This document shows, one piece after another, positions 43,883 through 54,086 of a DNA stretch of 64,000 nucleotides. This DNA is from Lederbergia wuyishanensis (GTDB taxonomy: Bacteria; Bacillota; Bacilli; Bacillales; Bacillaceae_C): contig NZ_JALIRM010000001.1 of NCBI RefSeq assembly GCF_022900255.1, forward strand, positions 930,001 to 994,000, given 5' to 3'. Every line of letters begins with the position of its first letter. Position 1 is the stretch's first letter. The notes below the pieces were generated by a model. That model was given only the letters and a program-made list of their open reading frames with translations. It made no database searches and was not told the DNA's origin. A program made the position numbers and the translations under genes.

Positions 43883-45575
43883 AAGTTAACTTTATGGTAT
43901 AGGCAATATCTAGTAATTCTTTTGCATGTTTTTTGGTTATATCCGTTATTTCTACTCCAGAAATCATTCGTGCAATCTCTGAAATTTTTTCATTTTTACC
44001 TAATTTAGTCAGTGTTGTTCTTGTTCTTCCAGAAATAGCTTCTTTTGAAATTAATAAATGAGTGTCTGCCATCGCTGCAACTTGAGGAAGATGAGATATA
44101 CAAAGTACTTGAGAATGTTTTGATACTTGATGAATCTTTTCGGCAATTGCCTGTGCAACTCGTCCACTTACTCCTGTATCAACTTCATCAAAAATGATCG
44201 AAGTGATACCTTGATGTTTAGAAAAAATAGTTTTTAACGCTAGCATCATTCGTGATAATTCCCCACCGGAAGCTACCTTTGATAAAGGCTTTAAAGGTTC
44301 ACCAGGGTTTGTGGATATATAGAATACGACATCATCCAATCCATCTTTTCCAAACTCTGAATTTGATTCTGAATCTTTAATAAAAACCGGCTCAAAGACA
44401 GTTTTATCCATATACAGCTCTTTTAATTCTTGATGAATTGCAACTGTTAATTTTTCTGCCCACTTTTTTCTAATATCGGTTAACTGTTTTCCTTCGAGAG
44501 ACAAATCTTCTCCAAGTGAGGATAGTTTTGATTCTAGATCTCCAACTCGAGCATCACGATTTTCGAGCATTTCAATTTCTTCTTCTATTTTTGAACAGTA
44601 TTCGAGAATTTCTGAAACAGATGATCCGTATTTTCTTTTCAACTGATTAATTTCATTTATTCTTCCTTCAATCGCATTTAAACGTTCAGGATCGAATTCT
44701 AGGCGGTCTAATTCACCTCTTAGTTTATCTGCAGCATCCTCTAATAAGTAATAACTATTTGCGACTGATTCCAACACATTTTCGTATTGCTTGTCCAAGT
44801 CAGCTGCAGTTTCTAAATGACTCATTGTATGACTGATATAGTCGAGACCATGCTGCTCACCTTGCAAACCTTCGTATCCTGCTTTTATTGCAGCAAATAT
44901 TTTCTCAAAATTAGCTAATTGCCTTCTTTCTTCTAATAAAACTTCATCTTCATTGATTTTCAAATCCGCCTGACGAATTTCTTGAAGTTGAAATTGCAGT
45001 AAATCTAGTCGGTGTGCCATCTCTTGTTCATTTAGTTTTAATTCTTTTATCTTTTTTAAAGTTGAATCATATTGCCTATAAATTTCCCTATAACTTTCCA
45101 ATGCAGGTCTTATCTTCTCAAACCCGTATTGATCCAATAGCGAAAGGTGGGTAGATTCATCCATTAATTCCTGATGCTCGTGCTGTCCATGAATATCAAT
45201 TAAAGTGCTACCTATTTCTCGTAACGTTGAGATAGTAACAAGTTTTCCATTTACTCTGCACACACTTTTTCCGCTACTTGAGATTTCACGTCTAAGAATA
45301 ATCATGCCTTCTTCGATATCAATTCCAAACTCAGCAGCTTTTTTAAAACAAGGATGGTTGTTTTCAAGAAAGAATAATCCTTCAATATCAGCTTTATTTT
45401 CACCGTGACGGACAAACTCGACTGAACCACGTCCACCAACTAGTAAATGCAATGCATCAATAATGATTGATTTTCCCGCTCCAGTTTCACCTGTAAGAAC
45501 AGTTAATCCTTTTTCAAAGGAGACGGAGATTTGGTCAATTATAGCAAAATTTTTGATAGACAGCTCTTGTAACAA
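43881..45575 (-). CDS. recN: DNA repair protein RecN
   Basis: 564 residues of the SMC-like ATPase family: MLQELSIKNFAIIDQISVSF, Walker A TGETGAGKSIIIDAL near 30-44, long coiled-coil arms (about 150-370), the signature SKVASGGELSRMMLAL, and Walker B SIIFDEVDTGVSG. It acts early at double-strand breaks. The start is TTG with GAGGGG upstream. It is downstream of argR as in other bacilli. Confidence 0.95.
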   Translation of the reverse strand: MLQELSIKNFAIIDQISVSFEKGLTVLTGETGAGKSIIIDALHLLVGGRGSVEFVRHGENKADIEGLFFLENNHPCFKKAAEFGIDIEEGMIILRREISSSGKSVCRVNGKLVTISTLREIGSTLIDIHGQHEHQELMDESTHLSLLDQYGFEKIRPALESYREIYRQYDSTLKKIKELKLNEQEMAHRLDLLQFQLQEIRQADLKINEDEVLLEERRQLANFEKIFAAIKAGYEGLQGEQHGLDYISHTMSHLETAADLDKQYENVLESVANSYYLLEDAADKLRGELDRLEFDPERLNAIEGRINEINQLKRKYGSSVSEILEYCSKIEEEIEMLENRDARVGDLESKLSSLGEDLSLEGKQLTDIRKKWAEKLTVAIHQELKELYMDKTVFEPVFIKDSESNSEFGKDGLDDVVFYISTNPGEPLKPLSKVASGGELSRMMLALKTIFSKHQGITSIIFDEVDTGVSGRVAQAIAEKIHQVSKHSQVLCISHLPQVAAMADTHLLISKEAISGRTRTTLTKLGKNEKISEIARMISGVEITDITKKHAKELLDIAYTIKLT

Positions 45576-45594
45576 TAGAGTTTCCCCTCACTTC

Positions 45595-46044
45595 CTAAAG
45601 CATCTCTATAAATTTCTGGTTTATCAAAACCGCATCCTCGTTTGTTCGGCATATGATTAAACATGTATCATCGCCACATATAGTTCCCATAATCTCATTC
45701 CAATCAAGATGATCAATTAATGCGCCGACTGCTTGTGCATTTCCAGGGAGTGTTTTCATTACGAGTAGGTTTTGTGCGTGATCAATTCCAACAAAAGAAT
45801 CTGTAAGAGCGCGCTTTAATTTTTGAAGAGGATTAAAGCGTTGATCTGCAGGTAAACTATATTTGTATCTTCCATCTGGTAATGGAACCTTAACGAGGTG
45901 AAGTTCTTTTATATCTCTAGAAACGGTAGCTTGAGTAACGTTGTATCCATCGTTTTTTAAATAATCGACAAGCTCGTCCTGTGTTTCAATTTCTTTAGTC
46001 CCGATTAATTCTCGAATCTTAATATGCCGTTGTCCTTTTGTCAT
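45595..46044 (-). CDS. argR: Arginine repressor ArgR/AhrC
   Basis: 149 residues, the same as B. subtilis AhrC. The winged-helix N-terminus [20 protein letters not shown] has the recognition region [19 protein letters not shown]. The C-terminal hexamerisation and arginine-binding domain has [19 protein letters not shown] 46044 is preferred over ATG 46056 because GGGGAG lies between them and [12 protein letters not shown] is the family N-terminus. Confidence 0.95.
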   Translation of the reverse strand: MTKGQRHIKIRELIGTKEIETQDELVDYLKNDGYNVTQATVSRDIKELHLVKVPLPDGRYKYSLPADQRFNPLQKLKRALTDSFVGIDHAQNLLVMKTLPGNAQAVGALIDHLDWNEIMGTICGDDTCLIICRTNEDAVLINQKFIEML

Positions 46045-46151
46045 AACGCTCCCCATCCTTAAAGAAAATCACGTGCATTTTTATACTATCTTATACATCA
46101 TTATAATTATACATATTGAAAAGGGCAATCCTAATGGAATGCCCTTAATCT

Positions 46152-46973
46152 TTAGGTTTTCAAATGTGCGTGTGCTTCTGTAACAATATGGTTAATAGTT
46201 ACAGGCAGGAGGTCTGTATTGGGTCTTTCAGAAGACCATTTCAAATGTATTAGAAACTCAATATTCCCTTCGCCACCGGTTATAGGTGAATATGAAAGAT
46301 TAATGACATCATAACCTTCATGTAAAGAGAAATCCCTAATTCGTGTAATTACTTCCTCATGTACTTTTGGATCCCTAACAATTCCCTTTTTTCCAACTTG
46401 TTCTTTCCCTGCTTCGAACTGTGGTTTAATTAACGCAATAATATCACTATCATTACAAAGCAATTGTTTTAGAACCGGAAGTATTAGTTTTAAAGATATA
46501 AATGATACATCAATGGTCGCTAAGTTCGGCATTTCATTTATAAAATCGGACGGTTTTACATATCTAAAATTAGTTCTTTCCATAACGACAACACGGGGAT
46601 CGTTTCTTAGCTTCCATGCAAGCTGATTATAACCAACATCAAGTGCATAAGATAATTTTGCTCCATTTTGCAATGCGCAGTCAGTAAACCCACCTGTAGA
46701 AGCTCCGATATCGAGTAAAATCTTATCTTGAACAAAAACATTAAATACTTTTAATGCCTTTTCAAGCTTAAGTCCACCTCTGCTTACATAAGGTAAAACA
46801 TTCCCTTTTATCTGTAAGGGAATATCTTCATTTACCTTTTCACCGGGCTTATCAAGTCTTGTTTCATTCGAAAACACAATTCCAGCCATTATAGCCCTTT
46901 TTGCCTTTTCACGAGTCTCGCTTAAACCTCTTTCGACTAATAAAATATCAAGTCTTTGCTTTTTTATTTTCAT
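46152..46973 (-). CDS. yqxC: TlyA-family rRNA 2'-O-methyltransferase (YqxC)
   Basis: 273 residues: an N-terminal S4 RNA-binding domain (about 1-65, RLDILLVERGLSETREKAKR) and a FtsJ-like SAM-dependent methyltransferase (KILLDIGASTGGFTDCALQ near 80-100, YALDVGYNQLAW, ALIKPQFEAGKEQVG). TlyA proteins modify 16S and 23S rRNA riboses; activity in this lineage is inferred. It starts 3 bp after the dxs stop. Confidence 0.92.
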   Translation of the reverse strand: MKIKKQRLDILLVERGLSETREKAKRAIMAGIVFSNETRLDKPGEKVNEDIPLQIKGNVLPYVSRGGLKLEKALKVFNVFVQDKILLDIGASTGGFTDCALQNGAKLSYALDVGYNQLAWKLRNDPRVVVMERTNFRYVKPSDFINEMPNLATIDVSFISLKLILPVLKQLLCNDSDIIALIKPQFEAGKEQVGKKGIVRDPKVHEEVITRIRDFSLHEGYDVINLSYSPITGGEGNIEFLIHLKWSSERPNTDLLPVTINHIVTEAHAHLKT

Positions 46974-46976
46974 ACT

Positions 46977-48878
46977 TTACGCCCTTTTTTTCTTCTCTGG
47001 CAACATGGAATGAAGCTTCAAAGCAATATTATCAGCAGTCATTCCAATTTCATTCAATAGTTCATTAACGTTGCCGTGCTCGATGAATTTGTCCGGTATA
47101 CCAACACGGTCAATCATAGCGTGATTGAACCCTTGATCGTGGGCATATTCCAATATTGCACTTCCAAATCCACCTTGCAAAATTGCCTCTTCAATCGTTA
47201 ATACAGGCATTCCCGTTTTAAAAATGTCATAAAGCATTGCTTCATCAAGCGGCTTAATGAACCTAGCATTAACAACTTGAACAGATACACCTTGCTTTTC
47301 CAACATTAATGCTGCTTCCATAGCCATTGGAATCGTTGTTCCAAAGGTAAGGATGGTGGCATCCTTTCCTTTTCTTAAAATTTCCCATGTACCAATAGGA
47401 ATTTCTTTTAATTGGCTATCCATTGGGACCCCATAGCCATTTCCACGAGGAAACCTCATAGCAATAGGACCATCATTGTATTTCAAAGCCGTATTCACCA
47501 TATGCTGACCTTCATTTTCATCCTTGGGCATCATGACAACCATATTAGGTAAATGCCTTAAAAACGAAACGTCAAATACACCCTGATGTGTTTCTCCATC
47601 TGCACCAACAAGACCTGCTCGATCAACACCGATAAATACATTTAAATTTTGTCTGCATATATCGTGTAAAACTTGATCATATGCTCTTTGTAGGAAGGTA
47701 GAATAAATAGCAAGAAATGGTTTCATTTTTTGAGTGGCTAGTCCTGCTGCCATTGTTGCTGCATGTTGTTCAGCTATGCCAACATCAAAAAAGCGATCCG
47801 GAAATTCTTCGGCGAATTTCTCAAGTTTTGATCCAACAGGCATTGCCGGTGTAATTGCAACAATTCTCTTATCTTTACGTGCTAACTTTCGAACCGTTTC
47901 GCTTACAAGTGAACTCCAAGAAGGCGCTGAATTTACAGATTTAATGACATCGCCTGTCTCAATTTTATATTGTCCAATGCCATGCCATGTGCCAATACGA
48001 TCGTCTTCTGCTGGACTATACCCTTTTCCTTTTTTTGTTATGACATGTAAAAGGACAGGACCTTCCGTTTTCTTGGCATACTGAAAGTTTTCAAATAAAT
48101 CATTGAAATCATGCCCATCGATTGGTCCAAAATAAGTAAAACCCATTTCCTCGAAAAAAACACCTGAAACAAGTAAGTATTTTAAGCTATCTTTTACTTT
48201 TTCAGCAGTTGCAGCGAGCTTACCTCCAACCGCAGGTATTTTTTTCAATAAATATTCTAGTTCATCTTTCGCCCATTTATATTTTCCAGCTGTTCGTAGC
48301 TTGGATAATACATTGTGAAGTGCACCCACATTAGGTGCAATGGACATTTCATTATCATTCAAAATGACTGTAATATTTTTTTGACTATCCCCAATATGAT
48401 TTAAAGCTTCTAGCGCCATACCGCCTGTAAGTGCACCATCTCCAATTACTGGTATTACGAAATTGGATTCTCCTTTAATATCGCGCGAAATCGCCATTCC
48501 CATTGCAGCTGATAGCGAGGTTGAGCTATGACCTGTTTCCCACACATCGTGAATGCTCTCTGACATCTTGGGAAAGCCACAAAGACCTTTATATTGTCTT
48601 AGACTGTCAAATTGTCCAGCTCTACCCGTCAATATTTTGTGGACATATGATTGGTGACCTACATCCCATAAAAATTTATCTTCCGGGCTGTTAAAGCATT
48701 TATGAAGAGCAAGTGTCAGTTCAACTACACCTAAATTCGGTCCAATATGACCACCAGTTTTAGATAAATTTTCAATGAGGAATTTCCTAATTTCTGAACT
48801 TAATTCCTCGAGTTCTGTTATATTCATTTTTTTGAGAAATGAAGGGTCTTTAATTGATAAAAGATCCAAAAGGACCAC
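46977..48878 (-). CDS. dxs: 1-deoxy-D-xylulose-5-phosphate synthase
   Basis: First enzyme of the MEP isoprenoid pathway; makes DXP from pyruvate and glyceraldehyde-3-phosphate. 633 residues, thiamine diphosphate site [20 protein letters not shown] with [12 protein letters not shown] downstream, [15 protein letters not shown] near 70, and the transketolase C-terminal domain. GTG 48878 or TTG 48869 ([11 protein letters not shown], the usual family start) could initiate; neither has a strong SD, so coupling to oapA, whose stop codon adjoins, is likely. Confidence 0.95.
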   Translation of the reverse strand: MVLLDLLSIKDPSFLKKMNITELEELSSEIRKFLIENLSKTGGHIGPNLGVVELTLALHKCFNSPEDKFLWDVGHQSYVHKILTGRAGQFDSLRQYKGLCGFPKMSESIHDVWETGHSSTSLSAAMGMAISRDIKGESNFVIPVIGDGALTGGMALEALNHIGDSQKNITVILNDNEMSIAPNVGALHNVLSKLRTAGKYKWAKDELEYLLKKIPAVGGKLAATAEKVKDSLKYLLVSGVFFEEMGFTYFGPIDGHDFNDLFENFQYAKKTEGPVLLHVITKKGKGYSPAEDDRIGTWHGIGQYKIETGDVIKSVNSAPSWSSLVSETVRKLARKDKRIVAITPAMPVGSKLEKFAEEFPDRFFDVGIAEQHAATMAAGLATQKMKPFLAIYSTFLQRAYDQVLHDICRQNLNVFIGVDRAGLVGADGETHQGVFDVSFLRHLPNMVVMMPKDENEGQHMVNTALKYNDGPIAMRFPRGNGYGVPMDSQLKEIPIGTWEILRKGKDATILTFGTTIPMAMEAALMLEKQGVSVQVVNARFIKPLDEAMLYDIFKTGMPVLTIEEAILQGGFGSAILEYAHDQGFNHAMIDRVGIPDKFIEHGNVNELLNEIGMTADNIALKLHSMLPEKKKRA

Positions 48879-49511
48879 TCACTTTCGTTTTTTGGAATTT
48901 TTCTTTGTTTTTTTACTTTTATTGTCCTTAATAATGGTGATATGAAATTTCTCCTCAAGAAATTGTAATAATTTCCCTACTTGAAATATAATATCCCGTG
49001 AATATTTTATCGCAAATGATTTGCCAAATGCTTTTCCACCTACTGTAACAGCTGCGATTAAGCTCGTCAAACCAACATTAATTCCATATTCTAACGGGGA
49101 ATTTTTTGATACCTCCATACTACTCGTAAGTTGAATAATTACAAGAGCTGAAGCCGTTCCACTAATGATTCCTGAAATATCCCCAATGACATCATTACAA
49201 AAGTTGGAGAATTTGTCCGCATTTCTTACAATCCTTATGGAATGTTTCGCCCCATATACTTTCCTTGCAGCCATGGAGTGAAAAGGTGTTTCATCAGCGG
49301 CCGTGGAAGCTATCCCTATCATATCAAAAATAATTCCAATAAGGACAATGAAAAGAACAACAAGAAGTCCCAATGTCCATGATACACCATGTAAGGCTCC
49401 AGTCGAAACGATTGAAAAAATAGCCGCTAGCACAAATGTGATAACGGCTATACTGATACTCCACTTAATTGATTTATTTACTATTTCTTTCATAAAAGAA
49501 TTTTTCACCAT
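48879..49511 (-). CDS. oapA: OLE-associated membrane protein OapA
   Basis: 210 residues: transmembrane helices at about 14-38 (SIKWSISIAVITFVLAAIFS) and 43-66, a conserved polar block FDMIGIASTAADETPFHSMA, RNADKFSNFCNDVIGDISGI, further helices about 110-165, and a very basic tail (KKTKKNSKKRK). OapA is the membrane protein that binds OLE RNA as a dimer, encoded directly downstream of the RNA, exactly as here. OLE-OapA complexes are linked to cold, alcohol and Mg2+ stress. No clear SD precedes ATG 49511, which is only 17 nt from the RNA's terminal helix; ATG 49493 is an alternative start. Confidence 0.9.
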   Translation of the reverse strand: MVKNSFMKEIVNKSIKWSISIAVITFVLAAIFSIVSTGALHGVSWTLGLLVVLFIVLIGIIFDMIGIASTAADETPFHSMAARKVYGAKHSIRIVRNADKFSNFCNDVIGDISGIISGTASALVIIQLTSSMEVSKNSPLEYGINVGLTSLIAAVTVGGKAFGKSFAIKYSRDIIFQVGKLLQFLEEKFHITIIKDNKSKKTKKNSKKRK

Positions 49512-49528
49512 TTTCGAAAAATGTAAGT

Positions 49529-50123
49529 TGGATGGTCATAAAAAGAGTAAAAATTACGGCTTAGGTCCAGTAGGTTTTCCCAGACAAGTACCAGATGTCG
49601 CCATCATGGGGGTTTCCCTTTAAACTCATCTTGACAGTGTCGCCAGCTGCCAGACTGGATTGCCACTTAGTCCGCACTATAATCCTCTTATTATGTCCGA
49701 AAAGAACAGTCTAGGAGATTTCCTCAACAACCTTTAACCTGATTCCTAGCCTCTTTTGCAAAACCGATTTCATATGGACGAAAGAAATCGGAACGATGGC
49801 CAACCATTCCGCGCTTCTATAACCATAATCCCCTCAAGCTTCACTCAAGGCAGGCTACGCTGCTAGTGATGCCCACATCACGTCGCAGGTCTATACTTCG
49901 CATTTCTCGCATGCATTTAAGCCAGCTGAAATTAACGAAGCCTCCGCGGTAAAGGGTCTACGCCCACATGCCTTTGTGGATCGCCCTTAAACCTTTACTC
50001 CCAGCTCCGACCCAAGTCTGGGCGACTCAAGCCGAAACAAGGAACTTCATCGATGTGCCCTTTAGTGAATTTTTAGCCTCACCTTCAGAACCGGTAGATT
50101 GACTAGAATACTGCACCATCCAA
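49529..50123 (-). ncRNA. ole: OLE RNA (ornate, large, extremophilic)
   Basis: A roughly 595-nt non-coding block between ispA and oapA, more GC-rich than its surroundings, with no plausible reading frame. Its ends pair: minus-strand TTGGATGGT (50115-50123) with ACCATCCAA (49529-49537), a 9-bp terminal helix. Internal hairpins include CCACA/TGTGG (49964-49968 with 49975-49979) and CCGATTTC/GAAATCGG (49764-49771 with 49784-49791). Length, the isoprenoid operon context (ispA upstream, dxs downstream) and the adjacent oapA match OLE RNA of B. halodurans and relatives. The exact ends are inferred from the helix. Confidence 0.92.
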
Positions 50124-50177
50124 ATATCTGTCAAAAGTATAACATATTTTCTTTTTATCTTCAATTTGTGGTATTCG

Positions 50178-51062
50178 TTAGCGATCTCTTCCAGCTACAA
50201 CATCTGTAAGATAGTGTAGTAAATCTGTTTTAAGATTTGTTTTAGAAAGTGCCTCTTTTGCCTCATGTATATGACGGGCTAAATGTTCTTTTGCTCCTTC
50301 AAGAGAAAGTAAAGATGGGTACGTACTTTTCTTTTTTGCTCGATCACTACCTATCGGCTTCCCAATGATTTCCTCGTCTCCAATTACATCAAGAATGTCA
50401 TCACTAATTTGAAATGCGAGTCCAAGGTGACGGGAAAATTTATCGAAGTGATCAAGTTCCTCTTCTGTCGCTCCTGCAATTTTCGCACCAGCTATTATAC
50501 TATATGTTAGAAGTCGACCCGTTTTATGTTGATGAATATATTCTAATTCTTTTAAATGCAATTCTTGGTTTTCAGCTTGAATATCTGCAACTTGTCCTCC
50601 AACCATTCCTTCCGGACCAGCGCAAGTTGACAACATTTTCATGAGCCATACTTTTTGATGATCATCGAGATGTTCATCCTCGGCTATGAGTTGGAAGCTA
50701 TATGTAAGAAGTCCATCGCCGGCTAATATAGCAAGTGCTTCTCCAAAAATTTTATGATTGGTCGGCTTTCCTCTCCTTAAATCATCATCATCCATACAGG
50801 GAAGATCATCATGGATTAAAGAATAAGTATGGATCATTTCTAATGCACATGCAGTTGACATGCCTGCTTCGGGATTTTTTTCGAAAGCCTCGATTGTTGC
50901 AAAAAGTAGAATAGGTCGAATCCTTTTTCCGCCTGCAGTTAATGAATATAACATTGCCGCTTTTAATGGTTGCGGAGCGTTTAGCTTATTAATGGACGCA
51001 GATAATTCCTTTTCAAGCATATCTTTATACTTCGATATGAATGTTTCGTGTTGGACTGTCAA
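50178..51062 (-). CDS. ispA: Farnesyl diphosphate synthase
   Basis: 294 residues of the short-chain E-prenyltransferase family. First Asp-rich motif DDLPCMDDDDLRRGKPT near 84-100, second DDILDVIGD near 221-229, and GGKRIRPILLFA near 44. It condenses IPP with DMAPP/GPP. It overlaps xseB by 4 bp and is followed by the OLE RNA and dxs, so both isoprenoid genes flank the RNA. Confidence 0.95.
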   Translation of the reverse strand: MTVQHETFISKYKDMLEKELSASINKLNAPQPLKAAMLYSLTAGGKRIRPILLFATIEAFEKNPEAGMSTACALEMIHTYSLIHDDLPCMDDDDLRRGKPTNHKIFGEALAILAGDGLLTYSFQLIAEDEHLDDHQKVWLMKMLSTCAGPEGMVGGQVADIQAENQELHLKELEYIHQHKTGRLLTYSIIAGAKIAGATEEELDHFDKFSRHLGLAFQISDDILDVIGDEEIIGKPIGSDRAKKKSTYPSLLSLEGAKEHLARHIHEAKEALSKTNLKTDLLHYLTDVVAGRDR

Positions 51063-51298
51063 GCCTTATCCTCCTCTTGAAGAAGAAAATCTTCCTCTCC
51101 ATCATCAGTTAAAATTTTTGTAAGTTGCTGCTCAGCATTTTTTAGCTTATCGTGACAAAGCTTTGAATACTCAATACCTTTTTTATATATTTCTAATGCC
51201 TCCTCTAAAGGAATATCTCCTTCTTCAAGACGTACAACAATTTTTTCCAGCTTTTTCATCGCTTCTTCAAATGTTAATTTCTCATCCATTACTTTCAC
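51059..51298 (-). CDS. xseB: Exodeoxyribonuclease VII small subunit
   Basis: 79 residues: LTFEEAMKKLEKIVVRLEEG then DIPLEEALEIYKKGIEYSKL, the XseB hallmark, with an acidic C-terminus. It associates with XseA in several copies to form the single-strand-specific exonuclease. It overlaps xseA by 17 bp and ispA by 4 bp. Confidence 0.95.
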   Translation of the reverse strand: MKVMDEKLTFEEAMKKLEKIVVRLEEGDIPLEEALEIYKKGIEYSKLCHDKLKNAEQQLTKILTDDGEEDFLLQEEDKA

Positions 51299-52637
51299 CT
51301 TTTTCTATATGATCAATTGTACAAAAAAGCTCTCCATCTGTAACCTGTAAAGTAATTTGCTCACCTATATGGGCTTTATTGGTATTATTCACAATATTTC
51401 CAGCTTTTGTATAGGCAACACTATAACCTCTTTTTAGAATATTTAAAGGACTTAATGCCTCCAATGTAGCCACTTTAGTGGAAAACTCGCTAGATTTTTG
51501 ATTCACAATTATTTTAGCCTGCTGTGTAAGCTGCTGCCTAAGGTGAATAAACTTCTCTTTATGCATTTGCAGTTTCATCGCTGGATGATGAGTTGCTAAA
51601 ACTTTATGTAATCGTTGAAATTGATCCATCTTTTGAAAAAGAATCTTTTCTTGACCTCTTTGCAATCTGTCTGTCATTCTGTCAACAGATTCCCACTTTT
51701 GCTCATATAACTTTCGAGGATTTCTTATCATATAAGAATTTTCTAGTAAGTTTAACTTACCTCTTTTTTCCTTCGTTATCTCCACCATCCCACGATAAAG
51801 ACGATTTTTACGATTAAGAAGTCGTTCCATCAAATCTTCAATATGCGGCACGGCAAGTTCCGCTGCTCCTGTGGGAGTCGCAGCTCTTACGTCGGCTACA
51901 AAATCGGCTATAGTAAAATCTGTTTCATGCCCGACGGCAGAAATTATTGGAATTTGTGAATTATAGATGGCTCTTGCTACAATTTCTTCGTTAAAAGCCC
52001 ATAACTCTTCAATGGATCCTCCACCTCTACCCACAATTAGGACATCAGCCACAGATAATTCATTTGCTTTTTTTATTGCTGCAGCAATAGAAGCTGATGC
52101 CTGCTTTCCTTGTACTAGAACCGGCAATACGATTAATTTTCCAATTGGATATCTTCTATTTATCGTTGTTAATATATCTCTAATTGCAGCACCCGTTGGA
52201 GATGTGATAATTCCAATTTTTTTTGGATACACTGGTATTTGTTTCTTTTTATCAGGATGAAATAACCCTTCGTTTTCAAGCTTGTTTTTTAACTGCTCAT
52301 AGGCTAGAAATAATTCCCCAATACCGTCTGGAAGCATTTCTTGAACGTATATTTGATATTGTCCACTAGCCTCGTATACTGTAATGCTTCCTCGAATTAA
52401 AACATTCATACCGTTTTCAGGAATAAATTTCATAGACTGCGAGAAAGAAGAAAACATTACCGCCATGACTCTTGCGGATTCATCTTTTAAAGTAAAATAA
52501 AGATGCCCACTTGAATGTTTTTTAAAGTTCGATATTTCACCTTTTACATATACATTTGATAAATGAGGATCAACATCAAATTTTCGTTTAATATATTTTG
52601 TAAGTGCCTTTACAGTTAAATATTGCCGTTCAGTCAT
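51282..52637 (-). CDS. xseA: Exodeoxyribonuclease VII large subunit
   Basis: 451 residues. An OB-fold N-terminus (about 1-100, LTKYIKRKFDVDPHLSNVYV and GEISNFKKHSSGHLYFTLKD), the catalytic domain with GIITSPTGAAIRDI and VGRGGGSIEELWAFN, then ISAVGHETDFTIADFVADVR, and a long C-terminal coiled coil (about 260-400). ATG 52637 is chosen because GAGGTG is 6 nt upstream; the GTG at 52646 is in the SD. Confidence 0.95.
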   Translation of the reverse strand: MTERQYLTVKALTKYIKRKFDVDPHLSNVYVKGEISNFKKHSSGHLYFTLKDESARVMAVMFSSFSQSMKFIPENGMNVLIRGSITVYEASGQYQIYVQEMLPDGIGELFLAYEQLKNKLENEGLFHPDKKKQIPVYPKKIGIITSPTGAAIRDILTTINRRYPIGKLIVLPVLVQGKQASASIAAAIKKANELSVADVLIVGRGGGSIEELWAFNEEIVARAIYNSQIPIISAVGHETDFTIADFVADVRAATPTGAAELAVPHIEDLMERLLNRKNRLYRGMVEITKEKRGKLNLLENSYMIRNPRKLYEQKWESVDRMTDRLQRGQEKILFQKMDQFQRLHKVLATHHPAMKLQMHKEKFIHLRQQLTQQAKIIVNQKSSEFSTKVATLEALSPLNILKRGYSVAYTKAGNIVNNTNKAHIGEQITLQVTDGELFCTIDHIEKGESNG

Positions 52638-52694
52638 ATGAAACACCTCATAAAAAAGAGCGTAATGATTGATTTTTTAATTTACTCTCGTATT

Positions 52695-52735
52695 AAGAAA
52701 AGCTGCACCTATTTTATTAGGAAAGCAGCTTTTCT
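52695..52735 (-). terminator. Terminator-like hairpin between folD and xseA
   Basis: AGAAAAGCTGC (52696-52706) pairs perfectly with GCAGCTTTTCT (52725-52735). The T run is part of the stem, so it may only attenuate read-through from folD into xseA. Confidence 0.6.
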
Positions 52736-52769
52736 AGTATGTTTGTATTTATTTTACTATAATTCGATC

Positions 52770-53630
52770 TTATTTACGATTAGCAAGTACTTTTTGGGCT
52801 GATTTAACAGTATTGTACAATAACATAGTAATTGTCATAGGGCCAACTCCGCCTGGAACTGGAGTAATATAACCCGCTTTATCAACAACATCATTGTAAT
52901 CAACATCTCCACATAATCTACCATTTTCGTCTCTATTCATTCCTACATCGATGACAACTGCGCCCTCTTTTACATAATCGGCATTAAGCATTTTAGCACG
53001 GCCCACAGCAGCAACCAAAATATCTGCTGTTTTCGTAACGGAGGCAAGATCTGCTGTTTTAGAATGGCAATATGTAACAGTAGCATTTTCATTTAATAGC
53101 AATTGGCCGGCGGGCTTTCCAACAATATTACTTCTTCCGACAATGACGGCATGCTTTCCAGCAATTGGAATATCCATATACTTCAACATTTCTAACACAC
53201 CGAAAGGCGTACACGGTAAGAATGTATCCTGTCCCGTCATCATTTTTCCAATATTCACAGGATGAAAACCGTCAACGTCTTTATTAGGTGAAATAGTTTC
53301 AATCACTTTAGTCTCCGAAATATGAGCCGGAAGCGGAAGTTGGACTAATATTCCATGGATGTTATCCCGATTATTTAATTTCTCTATCTCGTTTAACAGT
53401 ACATGCTCTTCCACGTCTTCCGGAAGTTCAATTAGCTCTGAGTGCATACCGATTGCTTTGCAACTCTTCTGTTTAGAAGTAACGTAAGTTCTTGATGCTT
53501 GATTATTTCCAACTAAAATAACTGCTAATCCTGGTTGAATTCCTTCTGCAGTTAACTTGGAAACTTTTTGTTCAAGCCCTGCTCTAATATGATTCGATAT
53601 TTCTTTCCCATCAATAATTGTTGCTTGCAT
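52770..53630 (-). CDS. folD: Bifunctional methylenetetrahydrofolate dehydrogenase/cyclohydrolase FolD
   Basis: 286 residues from ATG 53630 ([20 protein letters not shown]). Marks are [20 protein letters not shown] with catalytic Tyr and Lys (KQKSC), [13 protein letters not shown], the Rossmann [15 protein letters not shown], and [16 protein letters not shown]. It interconverts methylene-, methenyl- and formyl-THF. GGGGG lies 8 nt before this ATG; an in-frame extension to 53759 overlaps nusB and is rejected. Confidence 0.95.
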   Translation of the reverse strand: MQATIIDGKEISNHIRAGLEQKVSKLTAEGIQPGLAVILVGNNQASRTYVTSKQKSCKAIGMHSELIELPEDVEEHVLLNEIEKLNNRDNIHGILVQLPLPAHISETKVIETISPNKDVDGFHPVNIGKMMTGQDTFLPCTPFGVLEMLKYMDIPIAGKHAVIVGRSNIVGKPAGQLLLNENATVTYCHSKTADLASVTKTADILVAAVGRAKMLNADYVKEGAVVIDVGMNRDENGRLCGDVDYNDVVDKAGYITPVPGGVGPMTITMLLYNTVKSAQKVLANRK

Positions 53631-53646
53631 CAAGATTCCCCCCTGT

Positions 53647-54030
53647 TTATTCTCCTTTGACCTTCGACAAGATTCCATTAATAAACTTTCCAGATTTGTC
53701 ATCGCCGAATTTCTTTGCAACCTCAATAGCTTCATTGATCGCAACGTTTTCTGGTACATCTATGCTAAATTTTATTTCATAAATAGCCAGCCTTAATATG
53801 TTTACATCCACTTTCGATAGACGATCGATGGACCAATTTTCTAAATGCTTGCTAATCTCTTGATCAATTTCTTGAAGATTCTTCAACGTACCTTCAACTA
53901 GATTTTGTAAAAATAAATCAGCCTTTTGATCCTCTAAAACAAATTCAATTGCTTCCGCAGGCTCAGTCCCACTGATATCAATCTGGTATAAGGCTTGCAA
54001 AGCTTTTTCGCGAGCAATTCTTCTTTTCAT
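53647..54030 (-). CDS. nusB: Transcription antitermination factor NusB
   Basis: 127 residues, all helical: [20 protein letters not shown] at the N-terminus with the RNA-binding Arg-rich face, [20 protein letters not shown], and [20 protein letters not shown] then [10 protein letters not shown]. It binds boxA with NusE for rRNA antitermination. It is 16 bp upstream of folD. Confidence 0.95.
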   Translation of the reverse strand: MKRRIAREKALQALYQIDISGTEPAEAIEFVLEDQKADLFLQNLVEGTLKNLQEIDQEISKHLENWSIDRLSKVDVNILRLAIYEIKFSIDVPENVAINEAIEVAKKFGDDKSGKFINGILSKVKGE

Positions 54031-54055
54031 GTAATGTTTACTCCTTCTATGATTG

Positions 54056-54086
54056 AAAAAGCCAAAGGAATCTCCTCTGGCTTTTA
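54056..54086 (-). terminator. Terminator after yqhY
   Basis: AAAAGCCA (54057-54064) pairs with TGGCTTTT (54079-54086); minus-strand T tract at 54056-54060. It ends the accB-accC-yqhY unit. Confidence 0.65.

Noticed and set aside
49303-49623. 106-residue plus-strand frame over oapA and OLE
   Set aside because: It spans a protein gene and a structured RNA on the opposite strand with no translation signals.
53631-53759. N-terminal extension of FolD into nusB
   Set aside because: The extension has no FolD similarity, and a proper SD lies before ATG 53630.
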